A model generated the notes under the pieces. The model did not search any database. It was given only the letters and a program-made list of their open reading frames with translations, and was not told the DNA's origin. A stretch of DNA of 15,776 bases, from contig JAJFMK010000117.1 of NCBI GenBank assembly GCA_021772215.1, positions 1 to 15,776 on the forward strand, given 5' to 3'. The DNA is from Chlamydiota bacterium (GTDB taxonomy: Bacteria; Chlamydiota; Chlamydiia; Chlamydiales; JAJFMK01). The translations under genes were made by a program, and so were the position numbers. Below, piece after piece: positions 1 to 6,503 of the stretch (the first letter of the stretch is position 1; each line of letters begins with the position of its first letter).

Positions 1-1979
1 CCGAACATCTCGCTGAGCGGCCCCTGCACGTGAATAATCTGTGCACCTTTATGAGCCTCTTGACCCATGATACGGCCACGACGTCTGTTTAGGTCTCCCA
101 TCACATCACCCATATTCTCTTCAGGTGTTGTGACGTCGATCTTCATGATCGGCTCAAGGACGACAGGAGCGCACTGTCTCGCCGCCTCTTTAAGCGCCAT
201 CGATCCGCAGATCTTAAAGGCAATCTCAGATGAGTCTACCTCGTGGAAAGATCCAAAGACAATCTCAACTTTGACGTCAACCAGCTCATATCCAGCGAGG
301 ACTCCTGTTGCGAGGCCATCTTCGATGCCGTTAATTACCGCAGGGATGTACTCTTTCGGGATGACACCGCCAACAATCTTGTTAACGATTTCATTTCCCT
401 TACCCGCCTCGTTAGGCTCAATCTTAATCTCGACGTGGGCGTACTGACCGCGACCACCTGACTGCTTGACGAACTTCGTCTTCGCTTCGCCAGGTTTCGT
501 GATGGTCTCACGATAAGAGACCTGCGGGTTACCGACATTCGCATCGACGTGGAACTCACGCATCATACGGTCACAGAGAACCTCTAAGTGAAGCTCACCC
601 ATACCGGAGATGATAGTCTGTCCTGTCTCTTCGTTTGTTGTGACGCGGAAAGTGGGATCCTCTTCAGAAAGAGCACCAAGCGCTACAGAGAGCTTCTCAC
701 GATCAGCCTTAGATTTTGGCTCAATTGCCAAAGAGATCACCGGTTCAGGGAACTCCATTCTCTCCAAGATAACAGGGTACGTCATTGCGCAGAGGGTATC
801 CCCAGTACGCACCTTCTTAAGTCCCACACAGGCGGCGATATCACCGGAGAAGAAGAAGTCCTTCTCTTGGCGTGTGTTGGCGTGCATCTCAAGAAGTCTT
901 GAGATACGCTCTTTATGACCCTGGGTACTGTTGAGGATAGTCATCCCCTTCTCTAGCACACCACTGTAGACACGGATAAAGGTAAGACGTCCCACATAGG
1001 GGTCTGTCATGATCTTAAAGGCAAGAGCCGTGAAGGGGGCGCTATCTTCCGGCTTGATCAAGACATCCGCATCGGTCTTGATCTCATGGCCACGAATGCC
1101 GCCACGATCAAGCGGGCTTGGCATCCAGCGCACCACAGCGTCGAGGAGCTGCTGAACGCCCTTGTTCTTAAAGGCGGAGCCACAAAGAACCGGGTTGAAT
1201 ATGTTTTCGCAGACCCCTTTACGGATCACAGCATGGATTTCATCCTCTGTTAATGAATCGGGATCCTCTAGGACCTTCATCATGAACTCTTCGTTTGACT
1301 CATCGATCGTCGCCAGCTCGTCGAGAAGCTCTTGACGCATCTCTTGGCAGCGCTCTTTAAGTTCAGCAGGAATTTCAGCCTCTTCCCACTCGGCGCCCAT
1401 TGTCTCGTCTTTGAATACAAGGGCCTTCATAGTGATCAGGTCGACCATGCCTTTGAAGTCATTCTCCGCGCCGATAGGGCAGTGAACAGGGATCGCATTG
1501 GCATGCAACTTTTCGCGCATTGTTTTGACAGCGTCGAAGAAGTCGGCGCCCATACGGTCCATCTTGTTCACGAAGGCGATTCTTGGCACGCCATACTTGT
1601 CCGCCTGGCGCCAGACCGTCTCAGACTGCGGCTCAACACCGGAGACGGAGCAGAAGACCGCCACGGAGCCGTCGAGAACGCGTAGCGATCTCTCCACCTC
1701 AATGGTGAAGTCGACGTGTCCGGGAGTGTCGATAATGTTAATTTTACACCCTTCCCAGAAGACTGTCGTCGCCGCACTGGTAATGGTAATGCCACGCTCT
1801 TGCTCCTGTGCCATCCAGTCCATCGTTGCGGCACCTTCATGCACCTCACCGATTTTATGGCTACGGCCGCTGTAATAGAGAATGCGCTCTGTCGTGGTGG
1901 TCTTTCCAGCATCGATGTGCGCCATGATACCAATGTTGCGCACATTCTTTAGCTCTTCGCCTTTAGGTCGTTTTGACAT
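1..1979 (-). CDS. fusA: Elongation factor G, C-terminus cut by the window edge
   Basis: This is the translational GTPase that drives ribosomal translocation and, with RRF, ribosome recycling in the cytoplasm. Reading from the ATG at 1979 gives MSKRPKGEELKNVRNIGIMA. The P-loop AHIDAGKTT lies at residues 20-28, G3 DTPGH at 84-88 and G4 NKMD at 138-141. The frame stays open to the left edge, giving 659 complete codons that end in domain V (GAQIIHVQGPLSEMFG). EF-G is usually about 690-700 aa, so roughly 35 residues are missing. The start is fixed by a GAGGAG ribosome binding site that touches the rpsG stop codon, only 15 bp away, which indicates co-transcription with rpsG and rpsL in the classical str order. 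I see no frameshift. Antisense open frames here are shadows. Confidence 0.97.
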   Translation of the reverse strand, partial: MSKRPKGEELKNVRNIGIMAHIDAGKTTTTERILYYSGRSHKIGEVHEGAATMDWMAQEQERGITITSAATTVFWEGCKINIIDTPGHVDFTIEVERSLRVLDGSVAVFCSVSGVEPQSETVWRQADKYGVPRIAFVNKMDRMGADFFDAVKTMREKLHANAIPVHCPIGAENDFKGMVDLITMKALVFKDETMGAEWEEAEIPAELKERCQEMRQELLDELATIDESNEEFMMKVLEDPDSLTEDEIHAVIRKGVCENIFNPVLCGSAFKNKGVQQLLDAVVRWMPSPLDRGGIRGHEIKTDADVLIKPEDSAPFTALAFKIMTDPYVGRLTFIRVYSGVLEKGMTILNSTQGHKERISRLLEMHANTRQEKDFFFSGDIAACVGLKKVRTGDTLCAMTYPVILERMEFPEPVISLAIEPKSKADREKLSVALGALSEEDPTFRVTTNEETGQTIISGMGELHLEVLCDRMMREFHVDANVGNPQVSYRETITKPGEAKTKFVKQSGGRGQYAHVEIKIEPNEAGKGNEIVNKIVGGVIPKEYIPAVINGIEDGLATGVLAGYELVDVKVEIVFGSFHEVDSSEIAFKICGSMALKEAARQCAPVVLEPIMKIDVTTPEENMGDVMGDLNRRRGRIMGQEAHKGAQIIHVQGPLSEMF

Positions 1980-1994
1980 CTAATTTTGCTCCTC

Positions 1995-2468
1995 TTACCA
2001 CTTATAGTGGGCGAAGGCGCGGTTCGCCTCAGCCATTCTGTGGGTATCTTCCTTCTTCTTGATGGCAGAACCCTGGTTATTGTAGCAGTCTGCTAACTCC
2101 TGAGAGAGCGCCTCAGCCATTGAACGGCCCGGCTTCGTTCTAGAGAAGCGGATAATCCAATTCATCGCCATCGAAATGCGGCGGTTAGCTGGAATCTCAA
2201 TCGGTACTTGATAGGTGGCACCCCCGATTCTTCGCGACTTCACCTCAAGGGTGGGCTTCGCATTTTCGAGCGCCTGTTCGAACGCCTCTAGGGGGTCCTC
2301 AATCTGGACCTTTTTGGAAAAATTATCGAGCGCATCATAAACAATGCGCCTTGCGACAGACTTTTTACCGCCAAGCATCAGCTTGTTGATAAATTTAGCT
2401 AATGTTTCGCTTTTAAAGCGCGGATCGGGGTCGATCTGACGCTTTTCAGCTCGTCTTCTTCTTGACAT
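1995..2468 (-). CDS. rpsG: 30S ribosomal protein uS7 (S7)
   Basis: Primary 16S rRNA-binding protein that nucleates assembly of the 30S head and contacts tRNA in the E site. The 157-aa product is a normal length for uS7. It begins MSRRRRAEKRQIDPDPRFKS and carries typical uS7 stretches such as INKLMLGGKKSVARRIVYDA and GGATYQVPIEI. The C-terminus, AFAHYKW, is also characteristic. The ATG at 2468 is preceded by a TGAGGT ribosome binding site. It is the middle gene of rpsL-rpsG-fusA. The spacer to rpsL is unusually long at 158 bp and holds a palindrome and a hairpin, annotated separately, while the spacer to fusA is 15 bp. Confidence 0.97.
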   Translation of the reverse strand: MSRRRRAEKRQIDPDPRFKSETLAKFINKLMLGGKKSVARRIVYDALDNFSKKVQIEDPLEAFEQALENAKPTLEVKSRRIGGATYQVPIEIPANRRISMAMNWIIRFSRTKPGRSMAEALSQELADCYNNQGSAIKKKEDTHRMAEANRAFAHYKW

Positions 2469-2533
2469 TGGTTTACCTCAAAGTAATTCGTAAATTCAAT
2501 CCAAGACAAAAGCGAGGTACGAGATTCACCTTT

Positions 2534-2549
2534 CCCTAAAATTTTAGGG
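2534..2549. repeat. Perfect 16-bp palindrome in the rpsL-rpsG spacer
   Basis: CCCTAAAATTTTAGGG is a perfect inverted repeat with no loop. It sits 5 bp from a separate hairpin (2555-2594), in the spacer that would be transcribed as part of the rpsL-rpsG-fusA mRNA. Perfect symmetry without a loop suits a dimeric protein-binding site better than an RNA hairpin. No function can be assigned from sequence. Confidence 0.6.
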
Positions 2550-2554
2550 GAGGC

Positions 2555-2594
2555 GCATTGGCAGCGAACGAGTCATCTCTTTCGCCTCCAATGC
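2555..2594 (-). promoter_or_regulatory. Hairpin between rpsL and rpsG
   Basis: Arms GCATTGG (2555-2561) and CCAATGC (2588-2594) pair perfectly. After a 2x2 internal loop, a second stem forms from GCGAA (2564-2568) and TTCGC (2581-2585) around a 12-nt loop. No U-tract follows on the minus strand, so this is not a classical intrinsic terminator. A processing or mRNA-stability element, or an attenuator that adjusts rpsG-fusA output relative to rpsL, would fit. The structure is seen in the sequence; the role is inferred. Confidence 0.5.
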
Positions 2595-2626
2595 ACCAGG
2601 AAAATGAAGACATTCTCCTAGTGTTA

Positions 2627-2995
2627 CTAGCTCTTTTTAGCTCCGTACTTCGATCTTGCCTGCTTACGGTCCTTAACGGCCGCACAGTCTAAGGCTCCTC
2701 GGACGATGTGATAACGCACACCGGGAAGGTCTTTCACTCGCCCACCACGAACCAGCACGATGCTGTGTTCTTGGAGGTTGTGTCCCTCACCGCCGATGTA
2801 GGCGATTACCTCTTGTCCTGTTGAAAGCCTTACCCACGCCACTTTTCTCAAAGCGGAGTTTGGTTTTTTCGGCGTCTTGGTCTTTACCTGAAGGCAGACT
2901 CCTCGTCTCTGAGGACAGGCCTGTAGAGCGGGCGATTTACTACGCTTCTTCTTGGCTTTGCGACCAGTTCGCACTAATTGATTAATCGTTGGCAT
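2627..2995 (-). CDS. rpsL: 30S ribosomal protein uS12 (S12)
   Basis: Ribosomal protein of the decoding centre, and first gene of the str operon here. The 122-aa product begins MPTINQLVRTGRKAKKKRSK. It contains the invariant TPKKPNSALRK loop, GGEGHNLQEHS, and RGGRVKDLPGVRYHIVRG. Lysines at both classical streptomycin-resistance positions (KKPNSALRK and GRVKDLPG) are wild type, so no rpsL-type resistance is expected. The combination KVAWVRLSTGQEVIAYIGGE and the C-terminus SKYGAKKS closely resemble chlamydial S12, and this is one basis for the phylum call. The start is supported by AGGA (complement of 3001-3004), 6 nt upstream, and by a good promoter further up. Confidence 0.97.
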   Translation of the reverse strand: MPTINQLVRTGRKAKKKRSKSPALQACPQRRGVCLQVKTKTPKKPNSALRKVAWVRLSTGQEVIAYIGGEGHNLQEHSIVLVRGGRVKDLPGVRYHIVRGALDCAAVKDRKQARSKYGAKKS

Positions 2996-3030
2996 AAATT
3001 TCCTATTTAATATACGGGAAAACAGCCAAG

Positions 3031-3060
3031 ATTATAGAGAATCAAGCAATTAAAGAGCAA
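3031..3060 (-). promoter_or_regulatory. Promoter of rpsL-rpsG-fusA
   Basis: Read on the minus strand, the -35 is TTGCTC (complement of 3055-3060), the spacer is 18 bp, and the -10 is a perfect TATAAT (complement of 3031-3036). It lies 36 bp upstream of the rpsL start and just downstream of the scpB stop. The ribosomal operon can therefore be transcribed independently of scpAB. This is the clearest sigma-70 (sigma-66-type) promoter in the window. Confidence 0.7.
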
Positions 3061-3071
3061 CCCCTGAACAG

Positions 3072-3596
3072 CTAAACCCTTGGCAGCTCTTTTAGGTTCT
3101 TGAGACCAAAATGGAGTAAAAATTTCTTTGTGGTTCCATAAAGAGCGGGCCTTCCGGGCATCTCTTTGCGTCCTACCACCTCAACCAACCCTCGTTCCAT
3201 AAGGTGAGTAATGTGCGAATTGCAATCAACACCACGGATCTGTTCAAGCTCTATCTTAGTGACCGGTTGCCGATAGGCGACAATGGCTAAAACCTCTGAA
3301 GCGGCCACGCTGATGCGGTCCGGGGCCAGCTTAGGCTTAAGCCTTTGAAGGTAGGGGTAGTAGATTGGGTCGGTGCGAAAGCGAAAGCCTTTAGCCGTCT
3401 CTTCAAGACGAAAGCCACGCCCCTCAAAAGAGAGCTCTCTTTCGAGCGATTTAAGGATCTCTTTAATCTGACTGTGAGAGAGCTCAAATTCCCCCTCTAA
3501 AACGTGCCCAATTTTTGAGACGGGAAGCGGCTCTTGGACAGAAAAGAGAAGCGCCTCAATGATTTTTTTAACTAAAATTAACTCTTCATCAGACAT
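3072..3596 (-). CDS. scpB: Segregation and condensation protein ScpB
   Basis: Winged-helix partner of the SMC-ScpA condensin that compacts and segregates replicated chromosomes. The 174-aa product has the usual ScpB order. An N-terminal helix-turn-helix begins LVKKIIEALLFSVQEPLPVSKI. The central block is FRFRTDPIYYPYLQRL, and the second winged helix contains SVAASEVLAIVAYRQPVTK, IELEQIRGVD and a GRPALYGTT wing with KKFLLHFGL. Length matches the family (about 170-200 aa). The ATG at 3596 lies inside the end of scpA with a 19-bp overlap, indicating translational coupling. The gene ends just before the rpsL promoter. Confidence 0.95.
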   Translation of the reverse strand: MSDEELILVKKIIEALLFSVQEPLPVSKIGHVLEGEFELSHSQIKEILKSLERELSFEGRGFRLEETAKGFRFRTDPIYYPYLQRLKPKLAPDRISVAASEVLAIVAYRQPVTKIELEQIRGVDCNSHITHLMERGLVEVVGRKEMPGRPALYGTTKKFLLHFGLKNLKELPRV

Positions 3597-4279
3597 ATTT
3601 CTGAATCCTCGCTTCGCGTTAAAATAATTTTTCCCTCTTTAAGAAGCTCTAGAACAGCCAAAAAGGTGCAGATCAGCTGTTCTTTACAACTCATCTCAAT
3701 TAGATAGGGAAGAACTTCAAGTTTTAAAATTTGATTTAACTTGAGCATAAGGTCATCAATCGCCTCATGGACACTCCACTTCTGCTTGATCATCCGCTCT
3801 TCGATAATATTGAGTCTTTTTTGCGCTTTGGCAAAGAGACCTTTCAGCTCATCGATTGTAATGTGCTCAATCCCAAGCCCCTCTTGCCTCTCTTTAGTGA
3901 GGATGGGCACCTCTCCTCTCGGCAGCGCTCTTTGCTCTTCGAGCTCTTTTTCAACTAAAAAGTTGGCAGGAAATTTAAAGCGGGCAAACTCTTTGAGTCT
4001 CTGAAGTGCCTCTTCGGGACTCATTAAAAGAGGCTCCTCCTCTTCATTAAAGGGAATGAGCGTGCGGCTCTTAAGACAGATTAAAAGGGCGATCTGTTCA
4101 GCGAGGGTCGCCCCCTCTTCCAGATCTGTAAAATCGTGGGACTCAATCGGAAGCAGCAGGTTCGCTAGCTCCAAATCCTGGGCCGGCAGCTCCCTTTTTT
4201 GGACCAAATAGACCAACATCTCGAGCGGTCCACAGAACTTTTCGATCTCAACATGAGAAGAATGGGGAAAAGTGTTCAT
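3578..4279 (-). CDS. scpA: Segregation and condensation protein ScpA (kleisin)
   Basis: Kleisin subunit that bridges the SMC heads and binds ScpB. I start it at the ATG at 4279 (MNTFPHSSHVEIEKF), giving 233 aa. The ScpA signature EKFCGPLEMLVYLVQKRELP follows at once, as in the family's typical F-GPLDLLL-LI opening. The frame stays open a further 45 codons upstream (to 4414), but that stretch looks unlike ScpA and is antisense to the tsp signal-peptide codons, so I reject it. The middle carries LAEQIALLICLKSRTLIP, and the C-terminal winged helix contains ICTFLAVLELLKEGKIIL. Only a weak AAAGAG precedes the start. It overlaps scpB by 19 bp. Confidence 0.9.
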   Translation of the reverse strand: MNTFPHSSHVEIEKFCGPLEMLVYLVQKRELPAQDLELANLLLPIESHDFTDLEEGATLAEQIALLICLKSRTLIPFNEEEEPLLMSPEEALQRLKEFARFKFPANFLVEKELEEQRALPRGEVPILTKERQEGLGIEHITIDELKGLFAKAQKRLNIIEERMIKQKWSVHEAIDDLMLKLNQILKLEVLPYLIEMSCKEQLICTFLAVLELLKEGKIILTRSEDSEICLMKS

Positions 4280-4295
4280 CAAAACTCTTTGAGAT

Positions 4296-4303
4296 TCTAT
4301 AGT
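4296..4303. promoter_or_regulatory. Overlapping divergent -10 elements for scpA and tsp
   Basis: Only 31 bp separate the divergent starts of scpA (4279) and tsp (4311). The near-palindrome TCTATAGT contains TATAGT (4298-4303) for rightward transcription and TATAGA (complement of 4296-4301) for leftward transcription. Neither has a strong -35; TTCATC at 4275-4280 is 17 bp from the rightward -10. If used, the tsp transcript would start almost at its ATG, in line with the lack of a ribosome binding site there. This is inference from motif match only. Confidence 0.35.
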
Positions 4304-4310
4304 ACGGTCT

Positions 4311-6416
4311 ATGTTCAAGAAATCCCTTTTTTGCCTATTTATTGTCCTCTTTGCAAGTGTTAATTCCCTATATAGCATCGAGGAGTCACAGCCACTGCAA
4401 TTTTCCGATATCAATCAGATAATGCGTGAGCTGCTCTCAAAACATGTCGATCAAAAACAGATCACAGCTGAAATTCTGAAAAGTTCACTCAACAATTATA
4501 TCAGACAATTCGACCCGATCAAGCTCTACCTACTCGCCTCGGAGGTGAGACCCTATGAGGAGATAAATGACTCAGGTCTGCTCCACACTCTAACCGCCTA
4601 CCGAAGAAGCGACTTTAGCGCCTTTGAAGAGCTCAATGGCCACTTCCAGCAGGCGATATTGCGCTCTAGACGCCTTCGCGAAGAGCTCTACCAAGATCCT
4701 GACCCTCTCTTTATGACCCAGGTGAGCCACTACCCTGAACCTGAAGAGTATGCGGACACTTCTCATGAGCTAAAAGCGCGCCTTGCCAAAGAGATCAGCC
4801 ACTTTATTGGCCGCCAAAAGAGCCGTTTTGGCGAACGGGACGTCTTGGCAAAAAAAGAGCAGGTTCTCGACAAGTTTGAGCGCACAATCCGCGCCTTCGA
4901 AGATGGGTATCTCTTTGTCGACGGCGACGAGGAGCCAATATTGGAGACCGAAAGAGAGAATATGTTGGCGATGCATGTCCTCAAGGCGATGGCTAAGAGC
5001 CTAGATCGCAACAGCTCCTTCTTCACCCCCGATGAGGCCTACGACATCCGCGTGCGGCTTGAAAAGGGCCTCTTTGGCGTCGGACTCTTCTTCGAAGATG
5101 GCCTCGATGGCGTTCATGTCTCTGAAATTCTTGAGATGAGCCCTGCCTCAAAAGATGGACGCATCTCCCTTGGCGACCGCCTCATCGCCATCGATGACCG
5201 CTCAATTGAAAAGGACTCTTTCTCAGAAGTCTTAAGAAAAGTTCATATCGACAATGATGATGAGATCAAGTTCACCTTAGAGAGCCAAAGCGATCAAAAG
5301 CCCTACGACGTCACCTTAAAGCGCGAGCCGATCGAGATTGAACAGGATCGCGTCGACCTCTCCTACGTTCCTTTTGCCAACGGTATCATCGGAATCATTA
5401 AGCTCCACTCATTCTATGACAATGACCATGGCATCAACAGCGAAAATGATGTGAGAACAGCTATAGAAGAGCTCGAGGAGATGGGAGATCTCAAAGGGCT
5501 TGTTCTTGACCTAAGAGATAACCGCGGCGGCTACCTCACCCAAGCTGTGAAAGTGGCTGGGCTCTTCATCACCAACGGTGTCGTCGTCATATCTAAATAT
5601 TCCGACGGCGAAGAGCGCACCTTTAGAGATATCGATGGCAAGACCTCCTATGAAGGACCGATGGTAGTCCTAGTCTCTCGCCAGACCGCCTCCGCAGCCG
5701 AGATCGTCGCCCAAGCTCTCCAAGATTGGGGCGTTGCCCTCGTCGTCGGCGATGACCACACCATCGGCAAAGGAACCATCCAGAATCAGACCGTCACAGG
5801 CGCGCCCGGTTCATCCTATTTTAAGGTTACCGTTGGCCACTACTACACCGTCTCTGGCAAAAGCCCTGAGAGCGAAGGGGTCCAAAGCGACATCATCATT
5901 CCAGGCATACTGATGGTCAATAACTCCCACAACTCACCCAGCGAAAAGAGCACCCCTGCTCTGCCGGCCGCCTTCCAAGATCCGCTACATGACATCGACG
6001 ACTCCACCAAGCCGTGGTTCCTAAAGTACTACCTCCCCACACTACAAAATCCCACCGATCAGTGGAGCCGTATGACTCCCCAGCTAAAAAAGAATAGCCA
6101 ATATCGCATCGACAACAGCAAAAGCTATGCCCTCTTCCTAAAAAAGAAGACCCCTGGTGAAGAGGAGGAGGACTTAAGCGATGATCTCAATCCAAGAAAG
6201 GGAATCAAAAACTTTGGTGCCGAAGATCTGCAGCTCAATGAGGCGGTCAACGTCATCAAAGATATGGTACGCATCGACGCCACCCAAAATGCTGTTGGCG
6301 CGCCCGCTTCTTACGCAAACAACACATATAACAACTTGCAACACTCATTTTGGGCGCTGAATTCGCTCTTCTCCAGCGGATTCTGCACCAAAACTAAAGT
6401 TTCAAGAAGCTCATGA
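4311..6416 (+). CDS. tsp: Tail-specific periplasmic protease Tsp (S41/CtpA-Prc family), altered C-terminus
   Basis: Exported serine protease that cleaves proteins from their C-termini; CT441 is the C. trachomatis counterpart. A Sec signal peptide covers residues 1 to about 22 (MFKKSLFCLFIVLFASVNS). A helical N-terminal Tsp domain follows, then a PDZ domain beginning near GVGLFFEDGLDGVHV and including GRISLGDRLIAIDD. The S41 core has LVLDLRDNRGGYL, the nucleophile Ser461 in TASAAEI, Lys487 in TIGKGTIQ and Gln491. The Ser-Lys spacing of 26 matches CT441 as I recall it (S455/K481/Q485), so the enzyme should be active. No ribosome binding site is visible. Codons E644-V662 are duplicated at 12002-12057. 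Downstream of GAPA the protein has about 35 unrelated residues to 701, whereas the displaced copy ends after GAPPL, implying an original length near 667. Confidence 0.93.
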   Translation: MFKKSLFCLFIVLFASVNSLYSIEESQPLQFSDINQIMRELLSKHVDQKQITAEILKSSLNNYIRQFDPIKLYLLASEVRPYEEINDSGLLHTLTAYRRSDFSAFEELNGHFQQAILRSRRLREELYQDPDPLFMTQVSHYPEPEEYADTSHELKARLAKEISHFIGRQKSRFGERDVLAKKEQVLDKFERTIRAFEDGYLFVDGDEEPILETERENMLAMHVLKAMAKSLDRNSSFFTPDEAYDIRVRLEKGLFGVGLFFEDGLDGVHVSEILEMSPASKDGRISLGDRLIAIDDRSIEKDSFSEVLRKVHIDNDDEIKFTLESQSDQKPYDVTLKREPIEIEQDRVDLSYVPFANGIIGIIKLHSFYDNDHGINSENDVRTAIEELEEMGDLKGLVLDLRDNRGGYLTQAVKVAGLFITNGVVVISKYSDGEERTFRDIDGKTSYEGPMVVLVSRQTASAAEIVAQALQDWGVALVVGDDHTIGKGTIQNQTVTGAPGSSYFKVTVGHYYTVSGKSPESEGVQSDIIIPGILMVNNSHNSPSEKSTPALPAAFQDPLHDIDDSTKPWFLKYYLPTLQNPTDQWSRMTPQLKKNSQYRIDNSKSYALFLKKKTPGEEEEDLSDDLNPRKGIKNFGAEDLQLNEAVNVIKDMVRIDATQNAVGAPASYANNTYNNLQHSFWALNSLFSSGFCTKTKVSRSS
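6240..6295 (+). repeat. Left copy of a 56-bp direct repeat inside tsp
   Basis: Identical base for base to 12002-12057. It encodes EAVNVIKDMVRIDATQNAV in both places. Just beyond it the two copies still encode the same V-G-A-P but differ at third codon positions (GTTGGCGCGCCC versus GTGGGGGCGCCG), after which they are unrelated. Upstream of 6240 the sequences also diverge at once. The pattern is that of a crossover within a coding segment shared by resident and incoming DNA. Confidence 0.95.
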
Positions 6417-6433
6417 CACGTTTGTAAAAATTA

Positions 6434-6462
6434 TTGCAAATATCAAATTTTTGTTGTAATTT
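6434..6462 (+). promoter_or_regulatory. Possible promoter of the two-gene AT-rich unit
   Basis: In the 87-bp gap after tsp, TTGCAA (6434-6439) is followed after 17 bp by TAATTT (6457-6462), within a strongly A/T-rich stretch. The next gene starts 41 bp downstream with a GTGAGG ribosome binding site at 6491-6496. No U-tract terminator for tsp is seen in the gap, so read-through from tsp is also possible. Motif match only. Confidence 0.35.
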
Positions 6463-6503
6463 TGCCAGGTCAACAACCAATGAAAAAACAGTGAGGTTTC
6501 GCC

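Noticed and set aside
588..1952. Several plus-strand open frames of 78-125 codons
   Set aside because: All are antisense to the well-supported fusA gene and have Ser/Arg/His-rich composition with no family resemblance.
4280..4414. Forty-five extra in-frame codons upstream of the chosen scpA start
   Set aside because: They do not resemble ScpA, are antisense to the tsp signal-peptide region, and would remove the divergent promoter space. The ATG at 4279 gives a family-typical length and opening.
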